From Drosophila miranda (taxonomy: Eukaryota > Arthropoda > Insecta > Diptera > Drosophilidae), in assembly GCF_003369915.1 (NCBI RefSeq), contig NC_046675.1:26350001-26414000 (forward strand): 64,000 nt of DNA, given 5' to 3'. The notes under the pieces were generated by a model. That model was not told the DNA's origin, ran no database searches, and was given only the letters and a program-made list of their open reading frames with translations. Shown here piece by piece: positions 52,501-64,000 of this stretch (positions are counted from its first letter, which is position 1; each line of letters begins with the position of its first letter). The position numbers and the translations under genes were made by a program.

Positions 52501-55500
52501 CACTCGAAGGATACATCCCCAATAAGCACACACATATGTAGGGGATGTGTATGTATTTATATGAGGGTACAAACTGTTGACCTAGCTCCAAGGAGCTCCA
52601 AGAGCAGCAACAGCGGAGAGAATTAATTGCCAGTGGCACAAAAGTCGAAAGTTTTGGGCGTTGTATACATATGCATGTGTATGTATGTATGTATTTGTGG
52701 AATGTTAAAGCTTAACAGGAGACTGCAAAACGTATTAAACAGTTTATTTGATCTGTCCATTTGATTTATTCGGTGGACAGTGCACTCGAATAATTAATTT
52801 TCCTCTTGAAGAGGTGCAGTGTACTCTGCATTTTGGAATGGAAGTCTCGTTGAACCTATCCCAACATTCCAACAGTTGAAGCTTTAACAGCCATGGTACA
52901 CACACACACGCCCATCGCTGTTAGCGCTGTTAGCGCTGTTAAGGGTGGCTGTGAACCCCGACAGCTGTTCGGGAATCGTGTGCCGAACGCGGACAAAAAC
53001 GAGTGCAACGAAGTTTTCCCGATTTTGCCATTGCAACAGAGAGTCAGTCGACAGCTTGTGACCTATATAATAAATTGAATACAGATACAGATACACAGAT
53101 ACACATATTGTACATACTCGTTCGGGTATATAGGGCCATATAGTAGAGACTTTTCTATGCTTTTAGATAGATATAAAGGGGGGCTGGGAAGGACGGGTGT
53201 GCACACAAATGGCTTTTGATGTTCCTCCACAGAAGGAGCAGCCTTATCAGACGGCTTGAATGCTTTCCGGCTCCAGTTCCAGTTCCTCAGTTCTTCACGA
53301 GGCCTTAACGTGTCCGGATCTGGAGGGATGTGGTGTGCGCGTAAATGGGACGCTTTTGGCAAATACCCGTGAATTTTTAATATATTTTCGCCAGGCGTGA
53401 AATGGGGTTGAGTGGATAAAAGTTTGACGGCTGGTTCCATCGAAATTTAAAGGGAAATTCAACGAGAACTTCCGCACTATAGAGATCCTTTGTAGTGAGT
53501 GAAATCCGTGCCAATCTTGGGTATGTAAATAACTATTTCACCGGGTAGCACCCTCTGTCGGGGGGGGCAAGGCCCTACCAACGGGTTATCTTTCACTTTT
53601 GTACTTTGCTCCCACCTTTGTCCGAACAATCTTATTTAAATATTGCAATTAATCACACCTTCTCAGCCCCCGGCCAGGTCTTATCTGCTCTATATATAGC
53701 GCTTGTCCCATTTATGCAAATATACAGCTCTGATTGCACCCAGAACTGCGCTTCAAAGTGAATTTATGGCTAGAGCGGGTAAGGGGAGGCTCATTTGATT
53801 AAAGCCCACAGAAAAGAGCAGACCCGATACCCAAGAATCTTATATGGACTGACTGTCTGTCTGTCTGTCTGCTGTATGGAGTGCAGCGTCAACGTTTATC
53901 AGCAATTATCAGTGGAACGAACGAACGAACGTCAAGTTGTCTATTTGCCCAGGTCCCGTCCGTCCCCCACGTAGCGCCGCCTTCTGCCTCTCAGGTGTTC
54001 TCGCCTGCATTTCACTGTTTACATTTCTGTAGCAATTAAGTTTTCTATTTGCCTTTTTGTTAACAAAGTAAATATTGTTTAGAGTCGCAACAAAGGGGAG
54101 AACGAACAGACAACAGATGTTTGTGAATCAGATTGAGGTGCATTGAAAATTGGCAGCGCAGTAGAGTGCCGTGGAGGTGGTAGTGGAATTGGAAGTGTGG
54201 CAACGACACCGCCAGTAAATGAACTAAACCTTTTTTGGGATTTAAACTGGAGTTCCATGGGCTGAATATTCCCCGTTGCCCTGGTATTACTCATCAAAAA
54301 TCGTATGACATCTAATTGTTATTCGAAACGAATGTGTCCGTTTCCTTATGGGAAATTTGAACAGCGTCGGAATGTTGAGTGGAACAGCAATAACTAAAAC
54401 TGGATATTACATTAATTAAAAATGATAAAAATAATGGAAAGATAGAGCTAATGGTGAAGACAGAGAGAGATAGAGAGAGAGAGAGATAGATAGAAAGAGC
54501 GAGAGAGATAGAGAGAGATCTGAAAAGATTCGCATAGACCAAAAATCATGAAAAAATACCTGAAATTGTATAATGTATATTATTTATTTATTATTATAAA
54601 TTTATATTTAAAAATAAATAGTTTTTCAATTGAGTCCTTATAATATTTAACATAAATATTAAGCACATTAGGCTACACATTTAGTATATATTTTTGTAAG
54701 ATTTTTATATTAAAATCAAAAATGCCCTGGCCCACATTGAACTCTTTTTTCGTTAAAATTATGTTTAAATTATTTATTTGTATTTAAAAATTTCAGTATT
54801 TCATTATTTCATTTAAAAATTGGTGTGCTTTCTTTCTATTGAAAATTGGCAACGCAGCAGTTGAATAAATAATGCCAGTACCTCACGTATTCCGTGCAAC
54901 TGTATCTGTATCTGTATCTATGACTATTCTGACTCAACCATAGAAGCTCTGTTTAGACCCGCTTGTCGATAAGCTAATCAAATTTAATTTTACTATCGCT
55001 TTGGCAAGTGTTGAATTCTTGCGCTATCGCGAGAGATCCCCGAACTTTGAAAGAATTTTTATAGAAATGCCAAGAAGTTCCGCTTCAGTCGATGGGCGGA
55101 ACTGCGTCACAGTTTGTGGCGTGGAAAAGTACTCGAAAATTAGGCGAAAACTGATCGATCAATCCCCCAATTGTAGTAAACCATTGAAATATTTGTGGTC
55201 TTAAAGTATTACCCGTTATTGCTGCTGCTGCCGGTTTGGACTGGGCTTCTCTGAAGGTCAGACTCAGGGGCGTCAGGGGTCGGGGGTCACACATGTCAAT
55301 GTCGATTTACGGGGCGGGAGGGGGACCCAAAAACCAGATCTCCCACGGAAACCCAATCGACCAGGCCCCGAGAGAGACCTTCAAAGTCAGCTCTTTGGGG
55401 AGGCCTCGTCTCCCAGCTGCCACGTTAATTAACGCATAATTTTCAGGCCTGTCGTAGTTTCTGTGTTTTTTTTTGTGTAAGGGGTTTTGATAAATGGGTT

Positions 55501-58500
55501 CGGGTTACCCTTCGAACAGATCTGTGGATCTGTGGGTCTCCTCCGATTACCGAATACTCCATTGACATTTCGCACGAGTAAAATGCTTGGATAATTATTT
55601 AATTATTCCCCAATTATACGGCATATACATATGTACTGCACTGTACTGTATCTCTTTTACTTCTACTTTAACCTGAAGCGAATGTGCAACAATTTCTCTC
55701 TCTCTCTGGCTCTGGCTCTGGCTGGGAAAAATTTCACTTTTATTTCTATGGCGAGCTACGGCGGGCTTTACTCTCGCTTTTGCCGCAACAGCAACGCTAA
55801 TAAATAAAATAAATGGCAGTGGAAATAGTCTGTCTGTCTCTCTGTCGTTTGTGGATGTGGACGATGTGGCAGGCAACAAACCCATCCGTTAGGAGTGCTT
55901 CCCCAGAGATTCTGAACTTCTTTCTAATTGGAAGAGAAATGTAAGCCTCTGACAGAGATCACAGACAGCTTAAGAGAGATGATCAGAGGAGTAGCTATAG
56001 GAATCTTTATGGAACTATAAGTTTCCCTTTGAAAACCCACATAATTTTCCCCACCAAAAGCCATCGAAGTGAACGCCCTAACACGCAAATGCAAACCCTG
56101 GCACTGGCACTGGCACACATATTTTCCGCTTAGCTGACAACCCTGTGCTAAGCCATTTGCCCATCGAGCCAACATCCAACATCCAACACCTTGAGCCATG
56201 AGCCAGAGGCATGCCATTTGTTTCCTCGGAGCCCCCGAAAGGGCAATGCTGGAGGAAAATTTAAATGAAATCGTGTTCAAGCGGAAAATGCACTCAGAGT
56301 TAAGTGGAGTTTCGGGGGGGAGCAGAGAGCGCAGGAGTGGCAGTGGTAGTGGCACTGGAGAGTATCTAATAAAATGCACATTATTGCGAATTCGTTATGG
56401 CCCCAAGAGTGGAGGCTCCTCGAGGCTCGAGGCTCTCTTTGGGATGCGGGCTATGCAATTATTTGTGCGACTCCTCCATCCACAGCCAGCTCCGGTGCGG
56501 CCTTCACCTCTCTCACACTCACACTCACACTCGCTCTCTCGCTGTCTCGCTCTGCTCGGACAGTGTTGTGAAGCGACAACAGCCGCAATGTGACGACAGA
56601 TGTGTGGCGGCGGCGGCGGCGGCTAAGGAATTTGCACAATTTGCTGCAGAAAGAGCAACAGCCAAAGCCAGACCCAGAGCCGGAGCAGCCTCCACAATCC
56701 CCTTCGGCTGCGCCACAACCATTAACGGGAGAGGAGAGTGACTTATGCGCATGCCACAAGGGCAAGCCGCCAAGAAACGAAGTTCGAAGCGAATGATACC
56801 CTCTAGCGAGACGATCTAGTGTAGTATGGACTATGATAGCCAGGCAGATCCAAGGCAGATCCATGGACATTGACGAAACCCGCACTGCGAATCGGATATA
56901 CTTTCTTTTCGTGGTCGTAGCACTCTTTCTCCAGAGAAGGGTACAACAAACGACGAGTTTCGTGCGGCAGACACAAAAATTGTTGCCTCGTAAGTAAACA
57001 AACTTTTCTTTCCATCGCTCCTCGCACAACTTGCACCTCTCTCGCTCTCTGTGTGTGTTGGCCCGGCCTAAAGCCGGTTGTGTGTGTTTTGTTATTAGTT
57101 GGCCCCCAGACAATGTTGACCATATGTGCCGTGAGCGATGGGGAAGGGGATGGGGGACGGGCAACGCTCCGAAGAGGGGCCAGTGGGATTGGTATGCGTG
57201 CGTTTGTTGGCCTTTTGACGCTCTTCCCCCTGGCAGCTTCTCTCGCGATCATCTCCTGCTGTTGTTGCAAGTTCAGTGACTGTTCAGTGTGTCCGACTCC
57301 GACTCAGACTCCGACGCCAAGCAGCCACTATGTTGAGGCAGCAGCAGACACAGAGCAGCCTTCGATCACAATCAGTTTACGCTCCATCCATTGATCATCT
57401 GAGGAGACGTGACTGAAGGACTGGTAGACTGGTAGACCACTCCCTCCTTCCGTTTAGCATCTGCTTGGCATTGACCAACACTGTCAAAGCCAGAGGGGCC
57501 TTTGGGCCATGTTCCAGCACCAACTAAATGGACAATTTCCGCCTGTGACCAGTCATAAAATCAGCAATCATTATCTATTTATAGATGGGCCATAGAGAGC
57601 TCCCTCAGTTAGGAGTCACCGGACCTTATCACTGGAGGGTTTCCGCCCTTCTATCGACTGGAACCTGACATAGTTAACGGGTGGACAATCAGTCACTTGC
57701 TGAGACACGATTAGTGGCACAAATATAGTGGCAAATACTTATACACTCTAAGTGCATTTGTCTTTGATAAATCCACAATCAATGGCCTTTGTCCATGGCT
57801 CTGAAAGGGGTCTTTGATGCGAAAAAGCCAAGAGACTATGAACCACCATAAAGAAAGTGCTTTGTGGTGGCCAAAACGAAAGAATATTCTACAATTTGTG
57901 GCAATTTCTAAAGAAGGACTGATATTTGATCGAATCATGAAAAATTAGGCATATTATCTATCAGATTAGTGCCTTTGGATCGATATTATAGTCAGACGAT
58001 GAGGAAAGCAATGCTCTTTCTCTTTGTCTTTGTCTTTACCATCTCGCAGAGAATGAGTTATTGGTTCTACTTCTACTTCCAGCTACTTTTCTCTTCCTTT
58101 CATGCCATATACAAACCTTACTCTCTATCTCTCTCTCTCTCTCTCTCTTTGCCATAAAATGTTATATACTAGTGCTATACAACGATTCCACATTAGCGCC
58201 AGTCGTTTCGATAATGAAACCATTAGAACCCGACGTCTTATCGACAATGCAATTGTAAAACTGTTAACTGTGCGGAATGGAACGGAGTGGAATGGAATGT
58301 AACGGCGGGAAAGAAAGCTCCGGTGGGGGGGAAGAGGCAAGGGAAGAGCTCTTTCCCATCTGCATGCACTTGACTTTTGGTGTTCTTCCCGAGGTCTTTG
58401 GTTCTTTGGGGGTCGGTCATCGTCGCTTCTTCTCTCTCGATGAGCTTGAATTGTCATAAATTTGTTTTCACTTAATGGCTTTTGGCTTTGGCGTTTTCTT

Positions 58501-61500
58501 CTTCTATTTGCCTGTTATTTTCTTTAGTTTTTACCACTCAAAGTGCCTTCAATTCTGTCTCTGTCTCTGTTTCTCTATCTGCTGCTTCTCTGTTTATTTA
58601 AACGCAACAATTTGTAATTTTGTCACGAAGTTTTTCCAACGTCTTGTTGTAATTGTTTGCATTTTGCATTGTAAAGCGTTTTCTAATTTGTATGCCGCCT
58701 GTTCGGGCTCGTCATTCTTCAGTTCTGTGATTAACTTTTCATATAGACAGATGGACAGATAGACAGGGAAGGGATCGTGTGCCGCAGACCGTAGAGGTGT
58801 ATTCTATGGCCATTCTTTTGGTGAAAATTTCTTCACTTTATGGATTTTTGATCAACAAAGAAAGTCCCAACGACAGACGACTGACGACTGACGCCTGACC
58901 ATATTGCCCTGCCCTGCACCCCCCCTACCCCCATGGGTTGGTTCTCCTACGTGTGGCATTGTAAAGAATCTTAACTGGGTTATTTGTTGGGTTATAGAAA
59001 GTTTGTGCACCGCTGGGATTGGGTCAATTAATAATGGGATTGATCGCGAGAGAGGGAAAGTAAGTGCTCTGGCACTAACTCCGGCGTACGGTATGGAATT
59101 GTGATGGAAATGAAGAGCGTTTAAGCTTTAAAGTGTCTTTGGGTATGGCTGGTACTCGAAACAGCTGTGGAGTTCACATTTTGTAAGGTATGATAGCCTA
59201 TATCTTACAGGTAGTGGACATAGGGTCGTAGGGTAGGTAACTCCCTGTATTGTTCGGTCATTGCACTGCCCAGACATCAGTTCTTTCAATTGGTATCTCA
59301 CGCTATTCCGCTGGGTCGGCCTCGAACCTCGAACGTCTTCAACTGATTAATCGTCTTGAACTGACTCTCATAGTCTTGGACTGATTCGTGGTGAATCTTG
59401 AGCATCTCTCACATTTCACCATCGTTTGTCGATGTCTATTAATCCAAAGATTAAAAAAAGACAGAGATCTGGCGGTTATTTATACAAAGGAAAAGATCGT
59501 TCTATCTATATGCATACGCACATATATGTATACAAAAAGGACATTATGACAGGGTTATTCAAATCTTACGCACCATCCTAAACACCATCTGGGATCTTCT
59601 CACACCAACTAAACGACAGAAGTATCGTTTTGGATCATTTCCGAATCCAAATGCGGATCCAATCCAATCAGATCGTATGCGATATCATTTGTGAGCGTTT
59701 GGTTTCCTGGGTCATCAAATTAACAAACAGAATAACCGAAAGAAACAAATATATATATCATCGAATATCTGTAAATGTCGTACATTATCCAACCTAAAAG
59801 GCCTTCAAGATCCCATTCTAAACTTTGTTTCGCAAACAATTTCTAGCATCAAAATAAACAAATTGGACAGCTACTACAATCATCAGAGGGTTGCAATATC
59901 TTGGATTCTATTCAGTGTAGATCTAAGAGGAGTACTCCCTTCCCTTCCCAGGAAAAACATCGCTGGTGTTCTTCTGTCCAATTGGATTTGTGGTGCGCCT
60001 CGTTGGGTTTTTATGATCAATTAGCGAAATGATCGCAGAGCCAGCGATAAAGCCAGAGCCAGCGTTTGATCTCTGAATGTGAGTGGCCAACAGATCCAAC
60101 AGAACTGATGGATCTTCGAATGGATCTGCCCTGGGGCCCTGCTCTCGGGGCTCTCGGGGACGGGGATCCTTGATCGCTTTGCGTGCGTTAGAAATGCTCT
60201 GCGTACTGTGTGTTCTTTGCGTTTTAATTGCGTATTTATTAGCGACTGGCAATTGAAATAAATTGCACAAATGCACGAATCTCTCGAATTTGGGATGTCT
60301 TCCAGATACATCGTCGCCTCTCGGCGCCATGCAGGCAATAAAAATGTTTATTTTAGCACACACCGCGAAAATTACGGCTCCGACGAGCAAGTTTTTTGTT
60401 CATCTTAATTGAAAACGGCCCCAAAGAGGGGGGAATGGGCCTGGGCAGGGGTCCCACAATAAAGAGGGACAGATACTGATACTGAAGCCGCAAAAAACAG
60501 CAAGAATTCTCTTTTTTTTTTGGGAGATTTGTCAAGAATTTGGGTTTTGTTTCGCCTCAACCCCTTGGCCATTTGATGGATAGTTCTTTCAAGTTCTGAT
60601 CCTCATCAATTTTAATTGTCTGCGAGACCCCTCCGCCGATTCGTTATTGATTCTCGTCTCCGTGGATTTCTGTGGATTTTTGTGGATTTCTGCTGCCTGC
60701 ATAATTTTCTATAATTTGTTTGTCGTTTGCAAAGCTGTCAAATCAACAGAGGAGATGGCAAAAATAGAAAATGGCAACCAGAAAATAGCTAAATTTCGTG
60801 ACTATTTTTATGCTGCTTTATGCGACTTTTTGCTCTTGCGCCCTGCCCCGCCCCGCCCTGCCCTGCCCTGCCCTGCCTGGCTGATCTCTAGGAATTTTGA
60901 GTTCTTGGCGCTCTGAGGAAAAAATTAAAATATCGTCTCTATAGAGAGGGTGTTCGAGGGGAGAACGGAGACGGTTACGCATTCTTGGCTCTACAAATTA
61001 TGCAGTTTGCCATAAATTTCGGCAAAATATTGCAAAGAAATCAAGAAATATCTTTATTTAATAGGTAAATGTTGCCTGCATTGAATAGAAAATGGTGACA
61101 CTGGCACTATTGAGAGGTGGATGTGGGTGCACACCTCAACTAGGGAAATATTAAATGTAATATCTTTTGGGGTCACACTGGTGGTAGTTTAGTGATTAAA
61201 AAGAAGTAATATAATTAAGAAATTGTGCAAATGTTGGCCATAATTCAGAAATGGAGATGGTGGGCAACACTGGAGGTACATTGTTGAATGATTAACGATT
61301 AATGGGCTTTGATTTTGATAAAGGTCAATAAACAATCGATAAATCGATTCTTTGGAAATGTGAAACCACTCCAAATGTTTTTTTTCTTTGATAACTCCAC
61401 AACTCCCCCATAAATAAAGATCAAAACTGAACAATAAAATAATAAAATTGCATATGAAAGCCCCGGACAAGCTCCGCTCTGATCTCCACTCTGCATTTGC

Positions 61501-61608
61501 ATTTGCATTATCATTATATTTCTTTTTCTTTAGATATCAGAGTTTATGGGCTGAACTCTTTTATCTTGTATCTAATAAATTTCCTCGTTAATCTTATCTT
61601 TCTTGCAG
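49507..61608. other. Probable long intron region without confirmed genes
   Basis: 12.1 kb with only short frames. Simple repeats: poly-T at 50,594-50,609 and 50,645-50,660; (AGAG/AGAT)n at 54,465-54,520; CTGT runs at about 53,860; (CT)n at 58,125-58,150; CCCTG/CCCCG repeats at 60,840-60,877. One stretch, 52,415-52,526, follows a CTTATCAG acceptor-like site and has fly-like codon use (EFPAPAGPSGGGDSLLPKRH, then SRTFVTPPHSKD). It is a weak exon candidate. Nothing else can be supported. Confidence 0.45.
61171..61180 (+). promoter_or_regulatory. Solitary Motif 1 in the right part of the window
   Basis: GGTCACACTG, a perfect M1BP-type Motif 1, on the same strand as the long gene and about 430 bp before the candidate micro-exon at 61,609. 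It lacks R1 sequence and Motif 6. It could be an internal promoter or a chance match. Confidence 0.3.
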
Positions 61609-61665
61609 GCTCGAATGTAGCCATAAAAACATTCGACGAAGCGAAGCCCCTAACTGATTTTTATG
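61609..61665 (+). CDS. Candidate 57-nt coding micro-exon of the long gene
   Basis: A strong polypyrimidine tract and acceptor (TTATCTTTCTTGCAG) are followed by 57 nt and a strong donor (TTTTATG|GTAAGACC). The middle frame reads SNVAIKTFDEAKPLTDFY without stops; other frames contain stops or are less plausible. 57 is a multiple of 3, so the exon could be skipped without shifting the frame. I cannot match the peptide to a known protein. Confidence 0.45.
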
Positions 61666-64000
61666 GTAAGACCACGCCCCCTTCTCTCTGCTCGGAAGTG
61701 CATTTTGATATCGTTTGCCGAATTTGTTCATAAACTTGTGTATAGTACGGGTATGTGGTGTATAATGCAATGTTATAAACGAATCGGATCGGAATTTCAA
61801 GTATCTCTCGAGTACGCCACACCTCGGATCGTGAGCGGCTGGAGTCGATGGAGCTATCCATTATTAATCGGCCATTGCTTTCCGATAATTTATGGCCAAA
61901 GAAAGCGGCGAGTACTGTACCTCCTGATTCGCAATTTATGGCTGTATGCAACGCATATTAATAGAGTATTTTCGAGTCCAACCGATTATGCTCGCAAAGG
62001 CCTGAGATAGAGTTTGAAAACGGAGTTACAGCTCCGGGCAGACGATTATGTAGAACGAGGTGAACAGATCGATAGCGAGAGGGAGAGAACATATCTTCTA
62101 AATAGATCATCAGAGAGAAAACTTAATGAATGAGATCATAAGAAGAGAGAGATCGTCCGCTGCCGTAATTGTAACCGATGTAAGATCCTCGGAATGGATC
62201 TAGAGCAGAAAAAGATAAGCCATTGAATGACATATGAGACCGATGGAATGGGACTGTGATCTCAATCTCATCGGAAGAGAGGATTATCCTCGAAGCTATA
62301 GTCTAATTGGGAAGGCCCTTACACCATCATTGCACCTCTTGAGAGACTGGCATCCTAGTATATTATGGTATATCGAGTAATGGATCACTGGAGAACTGAC
62401 AGAATTTCCCCACTGAACATGACCCGATTATAGCCGCATCCACAGTCCCCGAATACCAGGCAAACCCTTGTAGATCCCCCTTGTAGTACACCCACGCGGG
62501 ATACGAGTGTGTGTGTGTGTGTGTGTGTTAGCCATAACCACCTGCTATAAATCAGATGATCCGACGTTTATGCGCTCCAGTTGTGGGCCAAATATAAAGT
62601 TTTCTATTTCTATGGCAGGCGCCGGTTCAAAGTGCGTGAACAGAGGGGCCCCTCGATAATTTATGGCAAATGGAATTGAAATATTTTATAGAGCATACGA
62701 TTTATATTAGTGAAATGTGGTGGAAAAAAAGGGAATGCAAAAATACAACCGTAAAAATAAAAAATCTAGATATTTGGCCCAAACAATAAAATGGGGAGCA
62801 TTTGTGTGGCTGGAGGGGGTAGGGGGGGAAGGCTTTTATTTCGTTTATTTCGATGATTTTTAATGTTTGCCAGACAATGCGTAAACGAAAACAAAGTCCC
62901 CGAAAATGGAGCAGAGCAGAAGGAGAGGGAGAGAGAAGAGAGGAGAGAAGAGAGTGGAGAGAGTGAAAGAAATGCAATGAAAATTGAGTTATAAAAGAAG
63001 AAGACGGCGACAGAAGAAACAGCGCTAAAAATGCTGCGCCCCACAGAAATAGAGCAAGGCATGTGGATAGAAATGAAAGAAATTAGATGAAAATAGGTTC
63101 TATATAATTATATGCACACAAATCCACATGTATGTAGCCTATACGTATTTCCATTCTATATATATCCCAGATATTTGTAGAGAGAGAGACAGGGAGAGAC
63201 ATAGAGCTCCCTGTCTTGGGAGCCAGACGACAGGAATTCTTCTCGAAACGAAGCTAAAAATTGGGAAATGCGCGCATTTTTTGTTGCTTTATTTTCCTCC
63301 TTTGGGGCGCCAAGACATTTTGGGACAACTGAATTTATGGCGCTGTTCTATCACTTTCTCCGCCTGCCCCTCCCCCTCAGGCTCCACCTCTGGGGAGTTG
63401 GAATCTGCCAGACCCGAAAGAACCAACCCAAAATATTCGTATATCTCTGACCATAATCCGCCATGGATCTTCTTCGAAGATTATCTAGATTCCATTCTTT
63501 TTTCTTTTACGATGCGATGCGATGCTTGTCTTTTGTCGAATCGTAAAACGCTCAGCAGGTCAATAATTTGATTGGTTTGTCCCCTCCCCCTCCCCCCCCC
63601 CCCCCCCCCCCCCCCCCCTCTCATTATGAAACCCTTTACATAGACTTTCTATAGATTTACGAGCTGAGCATTTAAATGTGTCCACAAATGTCATATTCAC
63701 GGGTTTACTTTTAGATTATGATACGATACGATACTCGCATGATATGCATGATAATACTCGTAATCTTTCGGAGGCGACACGTGTTTTGAAAGTCAACTTC
63801 AACGCCAAACATTTGACGGACACCTGGGACAGGTTGAAGAGCCGCCGGAGAGACAATCATAATTTTATAAACACTTTGAATAGACGCTCATCAGAGTGCC
63901 ATTCCTCGGTTCTTTTGTACAACTCGTTTTGTTTGGCGAGGGAATGTTGATTCTCTTCTTTCTGTTTTTGTCAATCTCCACCCGAGCTCGGTGGAGCTGC
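61666..64000. other. Continuation of the presumed intron to the window edge
   Basis: It contains a (TG)n tract at 62,505-62,530, AGAG-rich runs at 62,920-62,970 and 63,180-63,200, and an uninterrupted run of 27 C at 63,592-63,618. No coding exon, RNA gene or R1 copy is recognised. Confidence 0.45.

Noticed and set aside
52415-52526. Possible exon (EFPAPAGPSGGGDSLLPKRH)
   Set aside because: Acceptor-like start and fly-like codons, but no donor or polyadenylation context and no homologue; mentioned in the interval entry and not called.
56198-57394. Several overlapping frames of 80-237 codons on both strands in the presumed intron
   Set aside because: GC-rich stretch with repeats (CACTCACACTC, GGCGGC). 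Frames on both strands are of similar length, with no domain, no splice agreement and no coherent protein features.
1-64000. tRNA, rRNA or snRNA genes
   Set aside because: I looked for box A/B pairs, cloverleaf-like segments and snRNA promoters while reading and saw no convincing case. A covariance-model search would be needed to exclude them.

Overview
This is insect nuclear DNA, most probably a Drosophila species. The genes are compact, with short GT-AG introns, and every recognisable one has a clear Drosophila homologue. Core-promoter words typical of flies are present (Ohler Motif 1 and Motif 6, DRE TATCGATA). From memory the gene set (RnpS1, Trm44, BCKDHA, AP-47, MBD-like, metaxin, USB1, CG16789-like, Vps45, two Mpc2-like genes, Kap-alpha3, Son) resembles the 85D region of D. 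melanogaster 3R (Muller element E). The species is not determined.

Layout. 1-17,700 is a dense housekeeping cluster: RnpS1 (+), Trm44 (-), BCKDHA (+), AP-1 mu (-), MBD2/3 (+), metaxin 1 (-), USB1 (+), the DRC11/IQCA1-like AAA protein (-) and Vps45 (-). 17,900-25,900 holds a hAT transposase fragment, two tandem Mpc2 paralogues (-) and a TA-flanked fossil Tc1 element. Kap-alpha3 (-) lies at 25.9-27.7 kb. 28.5-37.9 kb is rich in mobile elements: a Tc1-like transposase that is open but internally deleted, a spliced DUF4806-type gene, a hAT element with an inverted segment, a short spliced gene of unknown function, and a Ty3/gypsy gag fossil. Son (+) and a ZAD-C2H2 zinc-finger gene (+) follow at 38.3-45.0 kb. 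From 48.3 kb to the end the window shows a large 5' exon and then about 15 kb with no confirmed coding exon, which I read as the start of a long-intron gene (pasilla is a positional guess only).

The most striking feature is a dispersed repeat, called R1 here. Each copy is about 250-330 bp and shares a body containing ATGTGGGCATGGC. It ends in several Motif-6 words (GTCAGTATATTT, CGGTATATTT) followed by Motif 1 (GGTCACACTG), often with a DRE between them. Clear copies lie just upstream of RnpS1, BCKDHA, Vps45, Kap-alpha3, Son and the long gene at 48.3 kb. A shorter relative sits in the metaxin/USB1 divergent promoter. Each full copy points in the same direction as the gene it precedes. It looks like a mobile or copied DNA unit that carries a housekeeping core promoter. 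The genes have unrelated functions (splicing, mitochondrial catabolism, vesicle traffic, chromatin, nuclear import), so shared promoter architecture is the most likely common theme.
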